Source of the DNA: Erwinia aphidicola | Lineage (GTDB): Bacteria; Pseudomonadota; Gammaproteobacteria; Enterobacterales; Enterobacteriaceae | Reading direction: 5' to 3' | Assembly: GCF_024169515.1 (NCBI RefSeq) | Contig: NZ_JAMKCQ010000001.1 | Span: forward strand, 620,001 to 684,000 | DNA length: 64,000 bases | In this document: positions 29,581 through 39,793 of the stretch, in pieces | Layout of the letters: every line of letters starts with the position of its first letter | Numbering within the stretch: position 1 is the stretch's first letter | Program-made: the position numbers and the translations under genes | The notes under the pieces: generated by a model | Databases searched by the model: none | What the model was told of the DNA's origin: nothing | What the model saw: only the letters and a program-made list of their open reading frames with translations

Positions 29581-30111
29581 ATGGAAAGTTCGTTTACCCC
29601 TATTGAACAGATGCTAAATTTTCGCGCTAACCGTCAGAAAGATTTCCCCCTTCAGGAGATTATGCTGACGCGTCTCTGTATGCATATGCAGAGTAAATTG
29701 CTGGAAAATCGCAATAAAATGCTCAAGGCTCAGGGGATTAACGAGACGCTGTTTATGGCATTGATTACGCTGGATGCACAGGAAGACCACAGCATTCAAC
29801 CGTCAGAGCTGAGCTCCGCTCTCGGATCTTCCCGTACCAACGCCACCCGTATTGCTGATGAACTGGAAAAACGTGGCTGGATTGAACGCCGTGAAAGCGA
29901 TAACGATCGCCGCTGCCTGCACCTGCATTTGACGCCTAAAGGAAACGAGTTCCTGCGCCAGCTGCTGCCACCGCAGCATCAGTGCCTGCAGTTACTGTGG
30001 TCATCGCTCAGCGGTTCCGAAAAAACACAGCTGGAAGCGATTACTCGTAAGCTGTTGAACCGACTGGATCAGATGGACGAAGAAGAAGTGGTCGCCTCAC
30101 TCTCTCGTTAA
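29581..30111 (+). CDS. emrR: MarR-family repressor EmrR (MprA)
   Basis: EmrR represses emrRAB and is released by uncouplers and other hydrophobic drugs. The 176-residue protein has the winged-helix core ([54 protein letters not shown]) with the wing [15 protein letters not shown], very close to E. coli MprA. It lies upstream of emrAB, as expected. The ATG has GAGG about 11 bp upstream. Confidence 0.96.
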   Translation: MESSFTPIEQMLNFRANRQKDFPLQEIMLTRLCMHMQSKLLENRNKMLKAQGINETLFMALITLDAQEDHSIQPSELSSALGSSRTNATRIADELEKRGWIERRESDNDRRCLHLHLTPKGNEFLRQLLPPQHQCLQLLWSSLSGSEKTQLEAITRKLLNRLDQMDEEEVVASLSR

Positions 30112-30177
30112 TAGTTCCCGTAATAGCATATTGTGCGACACACCATTTACTGGAAACCGCTACTTTAAGCCCCCTCA

Positions 30178-30206
30178 TGCCAGCGCTAATCACGCTGGCA
30201 TTTTAG
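30178..30206 (+). terminator. Terminator or attenuator between emrR and emrA
   Basis: TGCCAGCG at 30178-30185 pairs with CGCTGGCA and is followed by TTTTAG. It lies in the 161-bp emrR-emrA gap, so part of the emrR transcripts may stop here and reduce emrAB expression. Confidence 0.65.
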
Positions 30207-30272
30207 ACTTGGGCGTTCGTCACCCGTGATGATGGAGACGAGCCCGTATGGCAAGAAAACCTGGAGAAAACC

Positions 30273-31445
30273 ATGAGTGCAAGCGCGGTGGAACAAAACC
30301 CGCAGCAGCCCAAAGATAAAAAGAAGACGCGTAAACGCGCGCTGATTATCCTGGCTGTGCTGTTCGTCATTATCGGGGTGGCTTATCTGACTTACTGGTT
30401 CCTGGTGCTGCGGCACTATCAGGAAACTGACGATGCCTATGTTGCTGGAAACCAGGCGCAGGTGATGGCGCAGGTTTCAGGTAGCGTCAATAAAGTGTGG
30501 TTTGACGACACTGATTTTGTCAAAAAAGGCGATGTGCTGGTGACGCTTGACCGCACGGATGCTGAGCAGGCGTTTGAAAAAGCGCAAACCGCTCTCGCCA
30601 CCAGCGTGCGCCAGACGCATCAGCTGATTATCAACGGCAGGCAGTATCAGGCCACTATCGATTTGCAAAGAACGGCGCTCGACCAGGCGCAGGCGGATTT
30701 ACGCCGCCGTGAACCGCTGGGTGCCGCAAACCTGATCGGTAAGGAAGATCTGCAGCACGCGCGTGATGCCGTCGCCACCGCCAGGGCACAGCTGGATGTG
30801 GCAGTGCAGCAATACAATGCCAATCAGGCGGCGGTGCTCAACACCTCGCTGGAAAATCAGCCGGCGGTAAAACAGAGCGCGGCGGAGCTGCGTGATGCCT
30901 GGCTGGCTCTGCAGCGCACGAATGTGGTCAGCCCGATTGACGGCTATGTCTCACGCCGCAGCGTTCAGGTCGGTTCGCAGATCTCCACCACCACCCCGCT
31001 GCTGGCGATCGTGCCGGCAAATAATCTGTGGGTGGACGCTAACTTTAAAGAGACCCAGCTGGCAGGCGTGCGCATCGGCCAGCCAGCGACCGTGGTAGCC
31101 GATATCTACGGTGATGACGTGATTTACCACGGCAAAGTGGTTGGCCTGGATATGGGTACCGGCAGCGCGTTCTCCCTGCTTCCGGCTCAGAACGCCACCG
31201 GTAACTGGATCAAAGTGGTGCAGCGCCTGCCGGTACGTATCGAGCTCGACCCAGCGGAGGTCGCGAAGCATCCGCTGCGCATCGGCCTGTCAACGCTGGT
31301 GAAAATCGATACGGCTAACGCTGAAGGCGCGGTGCTGGCGACCAGCGTGCGCAGCAAACCGGCCTATGAAAGTAGCGCTCTGGCGCTGGACCTGGCGCCG
31401 GCGAATGCCCTGATCGCTGATATCATCCGTGCCAATGCCGGCTAA
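30273..31445 (+). CDS. emrA: Multidrug efflux membrane-fusion protein EmrA
   Basis: EmrA is the periplasmic adaptor linking EmrB to TolC. The 390-residue protein has a basic N-terminus (KDKKKTRKRA), one membrane helix (about 26-48), the lipoyl half-motif YVAGNQAQVMAQVSGSVNKV, a long coiled-coil hairpin (about 95-205) and the returning lipoyl half (RTNVVSPIDGYVSRRSVQVGSQI). The beta-barrel stretch LWVDANFKETQLAGVRIGQPATVVADIYG is diagnostic for EmrA-type adaptors. It is followed by emrB after 17 bp. Confidence 0.97.
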   Translation: MSASAVEQNPQQPKDKKKTRKRALIILAVLFVIIGVAYLTYWFLVLRHYQETDDAYVAGNQAQVMAQVSGSVNKVWFDDTDFVKKGDVLVTLDRTDAEQAFEKAQTALATSVRQTHQLIINGRQYQATIDLQRTALDQAQADLRRREPLGAANLIGKEDLQHARDAVATARAQLDVAVQQYNANQAAVLNTSLENQPAVKQSAAELRDAWLALQRTNVVSPIDGYVSRRSVQVGSQISTTTPLLAIVPANNLWVDANFKETQLAGVRIGQPATVVADIYGDDVIYHGKVVGLDMGTGSAFSLLPAQNATGNWIKVVQRLPVRIELDPAEVAKHPLRIGLSTLVKIDTANAEGAVLATSVRSKPAYESSALALDLAPANALIADIIRANAG

Positions 31446-31462
31446 GCCAGCGGGAGGCTGTT

Positions 31463-32998
31463 ATGGCGCGTAAACCGCTTGAAGGCACGCAGCTGGTCCT
31501 GATGACCATTGCGCTGTCGCTGGCAACATTTATGCAGGTGCTGGACTCCACGATTGCTAACGTGGCGATCCCCACTATTGCCGGAAACCTGGGGGCATCG
31601 AACTCTCAGGGAACCTGGGTGATCACCTCGTTTGGCGTGGCTAACGCCATTTCAATCCCGATCACCGGCTGGCTGGCCAAGCGTTTTGGTGAGGTGAAAC
31701 TGTTCCTGTGGTCGACGGTGGCGTTTGCCATCGCGTCATGGGCCTGCGGCATGTCCGAAAGCCTGACCATGCTGATCTTCTTCCGCGTGATTCAGGGGGT
31801 GGTCGCCGGGCCGCTGATCCCGCTGTCGCAGAGCCTGCTGCTGAGCAACTATCCTCCGGCGAAGCGCAGTATGGCGCTTTCACTGTGGGCGATGACGGTG
31901 ATCGTCGCGCCGATCTGCGGCCCGATCCTCGGCGGCTGGATCAGCGATAACTACCACTGGGGCTGGATCTTCTTTATCAACGTGCCGATTGGTGTGGTGG
32001 TAGTGATCCTTGCGCTGCAAACGCTGCGCAACCGTGAAACGGAAACGATAATCCGCCCGATTGATACCGTTGGCCTGGTGCTGCTGGTGGTGGGTATCGG
32101 CTGTCTGCAGGTGATGCTGGACCGCGGTAAAGAGCTGGACTGGTTCAGCTCCACTGAAATCATTATTTTAACGGTCGTTGCCGTCGTAGCCCTGGCGGTG
32201 CTACTGGTGTGGGAGTTGACCGACGACCACCCGATAGTGGATTTGTCGCTGTTTAAGTCGCGCAACTTCACCATTGGCTGTCTGTCGATCAGTCTCGCCT
32301 ATATGCTCTACTTCGGCTCGATTGTTCTGCTGCCGCAGCTGTTGCAGGAGGTGTACGGTTACACCGCCACCTGGGCCGGGTTGGCATCGGCGCCGGTTGG
32401 GATTATCCCGGTGATCCTGTCGCCGATTATCGGCCGTTTTGCGCATAAGCTGGATATGCGACGGCTGGTCACCTTCAGCTTCATTATGTATGCAGTGTGC
32501 TTCTACTGGCGTGCGTATACCTTTGAACCGGGCATGGACTTTGGAGCATCGGCGTGGCCGCAGTTTATCCAGGGCTTTGCCGTGGCCTGCTTCTTTATGC
32601 CGTTGACCACCATTACGCTGTCAGGCTTACCGCCGGAGAGGCTGGCAGCGGCATCGAGCCTGTCGAACTTCACCCGTACGCTGGCAGGTTCGATTGGCAC
32701 CTCGATCACCACCACCATGTGGAGCGATCGTGAGTCATTGCACCATGCTCAATTGACGGAATCGGTCACTCCGTACAGTACTAACAGCCAGGAGATGTAC
32801 GCGAAGCTGCAACAGCTGGGGATGACCCACGACCAGGCTTCTGCGTATATCGCGCAGCAGATCACCAATCAGGGGCTGATTATCTCCGCCAATGAGATTT
32901 TCTGGGCTTCTGCCGGGGTGTTTATCCTGCTGCTGGTGCTGATATGGTTTGCCCGTCCACCGTTCGGTGCAGGCGGCGGGGGCGGCGGCGCGCACTAA
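31463..32998 (+). CDS. emrB: Multidrug efflux MFS transporter EmrB (DHA2 family)
   Basis: EmrB is the 14-helix proton-driven pump of the EmrAB-TolC system, exporting uncouplers, nalidixic acid and similar compounds in E. coli. The 511-residue protein contains motif TFMQVLDSTIANVAIPTIAGNL in helix 1, the loop motif GWLAKRFGEVKLFLWS and the helix-5 motif C-like stretch APICGPILGGWISDNY. It ends in a Gly-rich tail (FGAGGGGGGAH). GGGAGG lies 9 bp before the ATG. Confidence 0.97.
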   Translation: MARKPLEGTQLVLMTIALSLATFMQVLDSTIANVAIPTIAGNLGASNSQGTWVITSFGVANAISIPITGWLAKRFGEVKLFLWSTVAFAIASWACGMSESLTMLIFFRVIQGVVAGPLIPLSQSLLLSNYPPAKRSMALSLWAMTVIVAPICGPILGGWISDNYHWGWIFFINVPIGVVVVILALQTLRNRETETIIRPIDTVGLVLLVVGIGCLQVMLDRGKELDWFSSTEIIILTVVAVVALAVLLVWELTDDHPIVDLSLFKSRNFTIGCLSISLAYMLYFGSIVLLPQLLQEVYGYTATWAGLASAPVGIIPVILSPIIGRFAHKLDMRRLVTFSFIMYAVCFYWRAYTFEPGMDFGASAWPQFIQGFAVACFFMPLTTITLSGLPPERLAAASSLSNFTRTLAGSIGTSITTTMWSDRESLHHAQLTESVTPYSTNSQEMYAKLQQLGMTHDQASAYIAQQITNQGLIISANEIFWASAGVFILLLVLIWFARPPFGAGGGGGGAH

Positions 32999-33008
32999 AT
33001 TGCCGGCA

Positions 33009-33049
33009 TAAAAAAGGGGGCGACCACGTAAATGGCCGCCCCCTTTTTA
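33009..33049. terminator. Bidirectional terminator between emrB and yfiF
   Basis: AAAAAGGGGGCG ... CGCCCCCTTTTT is a symmetric stem flanked by A- and T-runs, so it can terminate both convergent genes. Confidence 0.9.
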
Positions 33050-33057
33050 TCACTGCA

Positions 33058-34095
33058 TCAGGCGTTCTGACGCCACCATTCAGCCAGCAGGACGCCGGTT
33101 GCAACGGAGACGTTCAGGCTTTCTACCTTACCGGTACCGCCGATGGAGACGCTGAGGTCGCCCTGATCGAACGTGCTGTCAGACAGACCATCGCGCTCCT
33201 GACCCAGCACCAGCACCATTTTGGCCGGCAGCTCTGCACGGGACAGCGGCACGCCTTTATGACTGGACGTGGTCACAATGGTATAACCGGCTTTACGGAA
33301 CGCACTCAGACCGGCAGCAAAGCTTTCGCCGCTAATGGCCTGAACGTGCTCTGCGCCACCCTCTGCAGTACGCACCGCAGCGCCTGACTCCAGCATCGAA
33401 GCATCATCCACCAGCAAACCTTTGACGCCAAAATGCGCACAGCTGCGCATGATGCCACCCAGGTTGTGCGGGTTGCCGATATCCTCCAGCGCCAGCACGC
33501 AGTCTTTCTCACCTGCGGTTGACAGCCATTCGCTGACCGGCATGCCGGAGCGCTTTTTGATCAGGAAGCAGACGCCACCATGGTGCTCGGTGCCGGAGGC
33601 TTTCTGCAGTTCGGCTTCATCCACGGTGTGGTAAGCCTTGCGGTTAGCCGCCATATACTTCAGTGCTTCACGGAAACGCGGCGTAACGCTCTGGATAAAC
33701 CAGGCGCGCACGATGCACTCCGGACGGCTCTGGAACAGCGCCTGGCAGGCATTTTCGCCATACACACGCGTCTCTTCCATACGCTGACGACGGATCTGCT
33801 CCGGGTCGATATAGCTTTTACCGCTGATACCGCCGTGATCCGGCTTATCGTCTGCTACTGCATTTGGCGCACGGGAAACGGTACGCCACGGAGAGTCAGA
33901 GTGCCCTTCGTCGCGATCGCGCCCGCCACGTGGCTTGCTGTCTGCATTTCGTGCCGGACGGCGCGCGCCATCCTGCTGTGGACGAGGAGCGCCTTTACCG
34001 GTACGGGGGTTCCCGCCCTTAGTGCTCTTCTCATCATCGCCGCGGACATACATCACTTTGACCTTGCCGCTCTTACCTTTAAATTCGTCGTTCAT
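33058..34095 (-). CDS. yfiF: SpoU-type RNA 2'-O-methyltransferase homologue YfiF
   Basis: The 345-residue protein has a long, charged, probably disordered N-terminus (about residues 1-95, rich in Lys, Arg, Gly and Pro). A TrmH/SpoU substrate-binding region and the knotted SPOUT domain follow. The SPOUT motifs are visible: [34 protein letters not shown] and the C-terminal [16 protein letters not shown]. The substrate is unknown for E. coli YfiF. GGAGG precedes the ATG at 34095. It is divergent to trxC. Confidence 0.93.
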   Translation of the reverse strand: MNDEFKGKSGKVKVMYVRGDDEKSTKGGNPRTGKGAPRPQQDGARRPARNADSKPRGGRDRDEGHSDSPWRTVSRAPNAVADDKPDHGGISGKSYIDPEQIRRQRMEETRVYGENACQALFQSRPECIVRAWFIQSVTPRFREALKYMAANRKAYHTVDEAELQKASGTEHHGGVCFLIKKRSGMPVSEWLSTAGEKDCVLALEDIGNPHNLGGIMRSCAHFGVKGLLVDDASMLESGAAVRTAEGGAEHVQAISGESFAAGLSAFRKAGYTIVTTSSHKGVPLSRAELPAKMVLVLGQERDGLSDSTFDQGDLSVSIGGTGKVESLNVSVATGVLLAEWWRQNA

Positions 34096-34342
34096 TTTTC
34101 CTCCACCTGGGCTGAGCGCGAAGCGCGCAGATTACCTGATGTGGCGGCGCTTAGCTATTAACTTCCAACAAAAGCCGCTGACCCGGGAGTGGGCCGTTCA
34201 GGCGCGCAGCCAGTTTGCCAGACATTACCTATTATACCCATTGAACAAATCGCGTTGTTCCACATTAACGGGGCCAGCATAATGCTGGCTGATTTACTGA
34301 AAATGCAGTAAGTAATCACTTACTACCAGACTGAGGTGAATA

Positions 34343-34762
34343 ATGAATACCGTTTGTGCATCCTGCCAGGCCACCAATCGCGTCCCCGTCGAACGCGTGT
34401 CCGACGGCGCGAAATGCGGCCGCTGCGGCAATGACTTATTCGACGGCCACGTGGTGAATGCCACGGCGGCGACCCTGGATAAATACCTCCAGGATGACCT
34501 GCCGGTGGTTATCGACTTCTGGGCCCCGTGGTGCGGGCCGTGCGTCAATTTCGCTCCGGTGTATGAATCCGTGGCTCAGGAGCGCAGCGGGCAGATCCGC
34601 TTCCTGAAGGTGAATACCGAGGCGGAGCCGGAGCTGAGCGCGCGCTTCCGCATTCGCAGCATCCCCACCATTATGGTGTTCAAGCAGGGCCAGATGGCCG
34701 ACATGCTGAACGGGGCAATGCCGAAAGCGCCGTTCGAAGAGTGGCTGAACGAAAACCTGTAA
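34343..34762 (+). CDS. trxC: Thioredoxin 2 (TrxC)
   Basis: TrxC is a zinc-binding thioredoxin important under oxidative stress. The 139-residue product has two N-terminal zinc cysteine pairs (CASC and CGRC) and a canonical thioredoxin fold with active site WCGPC (about residues 63-67) and the cis-Pro loop [16 protein letters not shown] before the ATG is the ribosome-binding site. In E. coli the gene is OxyR-controlled; I cannot identify an OxyR site by eye in the 247-bp upstream gap. Confidence 0.97.
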   Translation: MNTVCASCQATNRVPVERVSDGAKCGRCGNDLFDGHVVNATAATLDKYLQDDLPVVIDFWAPWCGPCVNFAPVYESVAQERSGQIRFLKVNTEAEPELSARFRIRSIPTIMVFKQGQMADMLNGAMPKAPFEEWLNENL

Positions 34763-34768
34763 GCATCT

Positions 34769-34786
34769 GGCCGGGCATGCCCGGCC
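34769..34786. repeat. Perfect 18-bp palindrome after trxC
   Basis: GGCCGGGCATGCCCGGCC lies 7 bp after the trxC stop. It shares the GGGCATGCCC core with the nrdE-nrdF palindrome but lacks the CTACG edge and a T-run. It may act as a weak terminator or be a decayed REP. Confidence 0.6.
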
Positions 34787-34825
34787 ACAATCCGTTAGAA
34801 TAGCGTTTTTCGCTGATGATCCAAG

Positions 34826-35539
34826 ATGACCGATAACGCCGTTCTGCGCCTGCGCGCTGCCCGTCTCGCCCGTGCCACCCGCCCTTTCCTTGCCCGAGGT
34901 AACCGCACCCGCCGCTGCCAGCGCTGCCTGCTGCCAGAAAAGAACTGCCTGTGCGCGACGCTCAGCCCGCAGCAGGCGCGCAGCCGTTTCTGCCTGGTGA
35001 TGTTTGACAGCGAGCCGATGAAGCCAAGCAACACCGGTCGCCTGATTGCCGATATCCTGCCGGACACGCTGGCGTTCGGCTGGTCGCGCACCGAGCCGGA
35101 CCCGGCACTGCTTGCCGCAGTGCGCGATCCGCAGTATCAGCCGATGGTGGTGTTTCCCGCCTCCTACGCTGATGAGGGCCGCACGGTACTGAACAGCCCG
35201 CCGCTGAGCGGTAAGCCTCCGCTATTTATTGTGCTCGACGGCACCTGGACCGAGGCGCGCAAAATGTTCCGTAAAAGCCCGTGGCTGGATGCGCTGCCGG
35301 TGATGTCGCTTAACCTGACGCGCCCGTCCAACTATCAGCTGCGCGTGGCGCATGCGGCTGGCCAGCACTGTACTGCTGAAGTGGCGGCCGAGCTGCTGCT
35401 GCAGGCCGGTGATACTTCCGCTGGTGAAGCGCTGTTTCAGCATTTCGATCTGTTTCGCCAGCGCTATCTGGCGGGCAAGCCGCATCATCCACAGCAGGCG
35501 GCTGAAAATGATGACGAAAAAGCGCCAGCGATCAATTAA
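34826..35539 (+). CDS. tapT: tRNA-uridine aminocarboxypropyltransferase TapT (DTW domain)
   Basis: TapT (formerly YfiP) adds the 3-amino-3-carboxypropyl group to U47 of some tRNAs (acp3U). The 237-residue protein has an N-terminal cysteine cluster (RRCQRCLLPEKNCLC), then the DTW-domain core with LDGTWTEARKMFRKSPWL, where the family motif appears as D-G-T-W, and LNLTRPSNYQLR. It lies in the E. coli order yfiF-trxC-tapT-pat. The start at 34826 has no strong ribosome-binding site. Confidence 0.93.
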   Translation: MTDNAVLRLRAARLARATRPFLARGNRTRRCQRCLLPEKNCLCATLSPQQARSRFCLVMFDSEPMKPSNTGRLIADILPDTLAFGWSRTEPDPALLAAVRDPQYQPMVVFPASYADEGRTVLNSPPLSGKPPLFIVLDGTWTEARKMFRKSPWLDALPVMSLNLTRPSNYQLRVAHAAGQHCTAEVAAELLLQAGDTSAGEALFQHFDLFRQRYLAGKPHHPQQAAENDDEKAPAIN

Positions 35540-35609
35540 CTGACACACCAGGCAACAACTTCGCCCGACAACAGGTAGAATTAACCCATCGTTGTCAGAG
35601 GGAACGAAG

Positions 35610-38279
35610 ATGAGCCAGCGCGGACTTGAAGCCCTGCTACGACCGAAATCCATTGCGGTGATCGGTGCCTCGACCCGGCCAGAACGCGCCGGTTATCTGA
35701 TGATGCGTAATCTGCTGGCCGGGGGCTTTAGCGGCCCGGTGCTGCCGGTGACGCCAAAATACCAGGCCGTATGCGGCGTGCTGGCCTGGCCCGATATTGC
35801 CAGCCTGCCGCTGTCGCCCGATCTCGCCATTATCTGCACCCATGCAAAACGCAATCTTGAGCTGCTTGGCGCGCTGGGCGAACGCGGCTGTAAAGCCTGC
35901 ATTATTCTCTCCGCCCCGGAAGAGCAGCTGACCGAGCTGAAAGCCTGCGCCAGCCGCTGGCAGATCCGCCTGCTTGGTCCGAACAGCCTTGGCCTGCTGG
36001 CGCCCTGGCAGGGGCTGAATGCCAGCTTCTCGCCGGTGCCGATTACGCCGGGCAAGCTGGCGTTTATTTCGCAGTCTGCGGCGGTCTCCAACACCATTCT
36101 CGACTGGGCACAGCAGCGCCAGCTGGGCTTCTCGTGGTTTATCGCGCTCGGCGACAGCCTGGATATTGATGCCGATGACCTGCTGGACTTCCTGGCACGC
36201 GACGGCAAAACCAGCGCGATCCTGCTTTATCTCGAACATCTCAGCGATGCGCGTCGCTTTGTCTCCGCTGCCCGCAGCGCCGCCCGCAATAAACCCATTC
36301 TGGTGATCAAAAGTGGCCGCAGCCCGCAGGCACAGCAGCTGCTGCGCACGCACGGCGGGATGGATGCCGCGTGGGATGCCGCCATTCAGCGCGCCGGATT
36401 ACTGCGCGTGCAGGACACTCACGAACTGTTTTCGGCAGTGGAGACGCTCAGCCATATGCGCCCGCTGCGCGGCGAACGCCTGATGATTATCAGCAACGGC
36501 GCGGCACCGGCGGCGCTGGCGCTGGATGCGCTGGATGCGCGCAACGGCAAGCTCGCCACGCTGAGTGAGCCTTTACTTACCCAGCTGAGCGCGCAGCTAC
36601 CGGAAGGTATCACGCCCGGTAACCCGCTCGATCTGAAAGATGATGCAACTCCGGAACGCTATCTGCAGGCGCTCTCTCTGCTGCTCGACAGCCATGACCT
36701 CGACGCCCTGCTGATTATCCATGCGCCCAGCGCGGTAGCCCCCCCCACGCTGACCGCGCAAAAAGTGATTGAGCTGGTGAAGCAGCATCCACGCGGCAAG
36801 CAGCTTACGCTGCTGACCAACTGGTGCGGCGAGTTCTCATCCCTGGAGGCACGCCGCCTGTTTAGTGACGGCGGCATTCCCACTTACCGCACTCCGGAAG
36901 GCACCGTCACCGCGTTTATGCATATGGTGGAGTATCGCCGTAACCAGAAACAGCTGCGTGAAACGCCGGCGCTACCCGCTAACCTCACCGCCAATACCGC
37001 CGATGCGCACCGTCTGATCCAGCAAGCGCTGAGTGAAAGCGCCAGCACGCTGGATACCCATGAAGTGCAGCCGATCTTGCAGGCTTACGGGCTGACAACG
37101 CTGCCAACCTGGATTGCGGGCGACAGCGCTGAAGCGGTGCGTATCGCCGGACAGATTGGTTACCCGGTGGCGCTGAAGCTGCGCTCGCCGGATATTCCGC
37201 ACAAGTCGGAAGTTCAGGGGGTGATGCTCTATCTGCGTAGCCCGGAAGAGGTGGAACAGGCGGCGAATGCGATTGTTGATCGCGTGCGGCTGACCTGGCC
37301 ACAGGCGCGGGTGCATGGCCTGCTGGTGCAGAGTATGGCGAACCGTGCCGGGGCACAGGAGCTGCGCATTGTGGTGGAGCAGGATCCGCTGTTCGGGCCG
37401 GTGATTATGCTGGGTGAAGGCGGCGTAAGCTGGCAGGCCGACCGTCAGGCGGTGGTGGCCCTGCCGCCGCTCAACATGACGCTGGCGCGTTATCTGGTCA
37501 TTCAGGCAATTAAGAGTGGGAAGATTCGCGGCCGTAGCGCTCTGCATCCGCTGGATGTCGCGGGACTGAGCCAGGTGCTGGTGCAGGTATCAAACCTGAT
37601 TGTCGACTGTCCGGAGATTGTGCGGCTGGATATTCATCCGCTGCTGGCGAGCGGCAGTGAGTTTACCCTGCTGGACGTGACGCTCCAGCTGGCGGAATTT
37701 CACGGCGATGCCGAAGCCCGGCTGGCGATCCGTCCCTATCCACACTCGCTGGAGGAGGCGGTCGAGCTGAAGAATGGTCAGCATTGCCTGTTCCGGCCGA
37801 TCCTCCCTGAGGATGAGCCGCTGCTACAGCAGTTTATCGCCCGGGTGACAAAAGAGGATCTCTACTATCGTTACTTCAGTGAGATCAATGAGTTCACCCA
37901 TGACGACTTGGCGAATATGACTCAGATCGACTACGATCGGGAAATGGCGATCGTCGCGGTTCGCCAGCATAACGGCAGCGATGAGATTATTGGTGTGACC
38001 CGCGCGATTTCGGATGCCGATAATATTGATGCCGAGTTTTCCGTGCTGGTGCGCTCTGACCTGAAGGGATTAGGGCTGGGCCGAAGATTGCTGGAGAAGA
38101 TGATTATCTATACGCGCCAGCATGGGTTACAGCAGCTCAACGGAATTACTATGCCGGGCAACAAAGGCATGGTGACGTTAGCGCGCAAGCTGGGATTTGC
38201 GGTCGAAGTGCAGCTGGAGGAGGGTATCGTCGGGCTTTCGCTACCGCTGCAATCCGCAGAGATATTTCTTGAAAAGTAA
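35610..38279 (+). CDS. pat: Protein lysine acetyltransferase Pat (PatZ/YfiQ)
   Basis: This bifunctional-looking protein of 889 residues fuses an NDP-forming acyl-CoA-synthetase-like module (CoA-binding region LLRPKSIAVIGASTRPERAG at the start, ATP-grasp region near 480-690) to a C-terminal GNAT domain (about 730-880, with LKGLGLGRRLLEKMI). In enteric bacteria the GNAT part acetylates lysines, for example on acetyl-CoA synthetase, while the synthetase-like part senses acetyl-CoA. The start at 35610 follows a GAGGGAACG ribosome-binding site and gives MSQRGLEALL as in E. coli; the frame extends six codons upstream. Confidence 0.96.
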   Translation: MSQRGLEALLRPKSIAVIGASTRPERAGYLMMRNLLAGGFSGPVLPVTPKYQAVCGVLAWPDIASLPLSPDLAIICTHAKRNLELLGALGERGCKACIILSAPEEQLTELKACASRWQIRLLGPNSLGLLAPWQGLNASFSPVPITPGKLAFISQSAAVSNTILDWAQQRQLGFSWFIALGDSLDIDADDLLDFLARDGKTSAILLYLEHLSDARRFVSAARSAARNKPILVIKSGRSPQAQQLLRTHGGMDAAWDAAIQRAGLLRVQDTHELFSAVETLSHMRPLRGERLMIISNGAAPAALALDALDARNGKLATLSEPLLTQLSAQLPEGITPGNPLDLKDDATPERYLQALSLLLDSHDLDALLIIHAPSAVAPPTLTAQKVIELVKQHPRGKQLTLLTNWCGEFSSLEARRLFSDGGIPTYRTPEGTVTAFMHMVEYRRNQKQLRETPALPANLTANTADAHRLIQQALSESASTLDTHEVQPILQAYGLTTLPTWIAGDSAEAVRIAGQIGYPVALKLRSPDIPHKSEVQGVMLYLRSPEEVEQAANAIVDRVRLTWPQARVHGLLVQSMANRAGAQELRIVVEQDPLFGPVIMLGEGGVSWQADRQAVVALPPLNMTLARYLVIQAIKSGKIRGRSALHPLDVAGLSQVLVQVSNLIVDCPEIVRLDIHPLLASGSEFTLLDVTLQLAEFHGDAEARLAIRPYPHSLEEAVELKNGQHCLFRPILPEDEPLLQQFIARVTKEDLYYRYFSEINEFTHDDLANMTQIDYDREMAIVAVRQHNGSDEIIGVTRAISDADNIDAEFSVLVRSDLKGLGLGRRLLEKMIIYTRQHGLQQLNGITMPGNKGMVTLARKLGFAVEVQLEEGIVGLSLPLQSAEIFLEK

Positions 38280-38378
38280 ATCTCACCCTATCCGCACCAA
38301 CTAATGGTATTATTCGCGGTTAGAGTGATGATTTTATGGCAAAAGGCCATTCCATGAACAGAGAAGAAACGCACTGTG

Positions 38379-39734
38379 ATGTTGTCTAAATTCAACCGAA
38401 ACAAACACCAACAGCACCTTGCGCAACTGCCAAAAATTTCTCAGTCAGTTGCTGATTTCACCACGCTGTACTCCCCGGCGGAATTTCGCGAGACGCTGCT
38501 GGAAAAAATTGCGTCTGCGTCCCGGCGCATCTGCATCGTGGCTCTCTATCTGGAAAATGATGAGGGTGGCCGCGCCATCCTTTCTGCACTGTATGCGGCG
38601 AAAAAACAGCGCCCGGAGCTGGACATCCGCATACTGGTTGACTGGCATCGCGCCCAGCGCGGCCGCATCGGTGCAGCCGCATGCGCCACTAACGCTGACT
38701 GGTACTGTGAGATGGCCGCGGAAAATCCCGGCTTTGCCATTCCGGTTTATGGCATCCCTGTCAATACCCGTGAAGCCCTTGGGGTGCTGCATCTCAAAGG
38801 GTCAATTATTGATGATACGCTGTTTTACACCGGCGCCAGCTTTAACGACGTCTACCTGCATCAGAAAGATAAATACCGTTACGATCGCTATCAGCTGATC
38901 GGCAACCGCGTGCTGGCCGATACCATGTTTAAATGGATCGATACCAACCTGATTCAGGCCGAAGCCGTGCATCGCCTCGACCAGGTTGAACGCCCAAAAA
39001 GCCCGGAGATTAAGAATGAAACGCGCCAGTTCCGTCAGGATCTGCGCGGTTTTGATTATCAGTTTAACGGCGATGCGAACAACGAAGAGCTGGCGGTCAC
39101 CCCGCTGGTCGGGTTAGGTAAGCGCAGCCTGTTGAACAAAACCATTTTCCATCTGATGCCCTGCGCCGAACAGAAGCTGACTATCTGTACGCCGTACTTT
39201 AATCTGCCGGCTATTCTGGTGCGCAATATTATCTGGCTGCTGCGCCGGGGCAGAGAGGTGGAGATTATTGTTGGTGATAAGACCGCCAACGACTTCTATA
39301 TTCCGCAAGATCAGCCGTTCAAAATTATCGGTGCGCTGCCTTATCTGTACGAGATTAACCTGCGACGCTTCCTCAGCCGTTTGCAGTATTACATCAACAG
39401 CGGGCAGCTGACGGTGCGCCTGTGGAAAGATGGTGAAAACAGCTATCACCTGAAGGGGCTGTGGGTAGATGACGAGTGGATGATGGTGACCGGTAATAAC
39501 CTCAATCCGCGCGCCTGGCGCCTCGATCTCGAAAACGCGGTGCTGATCCACGATCCGCTCCAGCAGCTGACTGAACAGCGCGACCGCGAGCTGAGCCTGA
39601 TCCGTGAGCACACCACGATCGTGCAGCATTTCCACGATCTGGAGAGCATCGCCGATTATCCGGTTAAAGTTCGCAAGCTCATCCGTCGCCTGCGCCGTAT
39701 TCGTATCGACCGGTTAATTAGCCGCATCCTGTAA
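38379..39734 (+). CDS. pssA: CDP-diacylglycerol-serine O-phosphatidyltransferase PssA
   Basis: PssA makes phosphatidylserine, the precursor of phosphatidylethanolamine. It belongs to the phospholipase D superfamily. The 451-residue protein has two HKD-type motifs: LHLKGSIIDDTLFYTGASFNDVY (about 133-156) and HLKGLWVDDEWMMVTGNNLNPRAW. It ends in the basic stretch KVRKLIRRLRRIRIDRLISRIL, which promotes association with membranes and ribosomes. The ATG at 38379 (MLSKFNRNKHQQ) is chosen over the GTG just before it because it matches the E. coli start. Confidence 0.97.
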   Translation: MLSKFNRNKHQQHLAQLPKISQSVADFTTLYSPAEFRETLLEKIASASRRICIVALYLENDEGGRAILSALYAAKKQRPELDIRILVDWHRAQRGRIGAAACATNADWYCEMAAENPGFAIPVYGIPVNTREALGVLHLKGSIIDDTLFYTGASFNDVYLHQKDKYRYDRYQLIGNRVLADTMFKWIDTNLIQAEAVHRLDQVERPKSPEIKNETRQFRQDLRGFDYQFNGDANNEELAVTPLVGLGKRSLLNKTIFHLMPCAEQKLTICTPYFNLPAILVRNIIWLLRRGREVEIIVGDKTANDFYIPQDQPFKIIGALPYLYEINLRRFLSRLQYYINSGQLTVRLWKDGENSYHLKGLWVDDEWMMVTGNNLNPRAWRLDLENAVLIHDPLQQLTEQRDRELSLIREHTTIVQHFHDLESIADYPVKVRKLIRRLRRIRIDRLISRIL

Positions 39735-39754
39735 GCGACTATAATGCTCAAATC

Positions 39755-39781
39755 CAGCCCTGTTTTTACAGGGCTTTTTTA
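39755..39781 (+). terminator. Rho-independent terminator of pssA
   Basis: AGCCCTG TTTTTA CAGGGCT followed by TTTTT. Confidence 0.85.
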
Positions 39782-39793
39782 TGGGAGTTGACG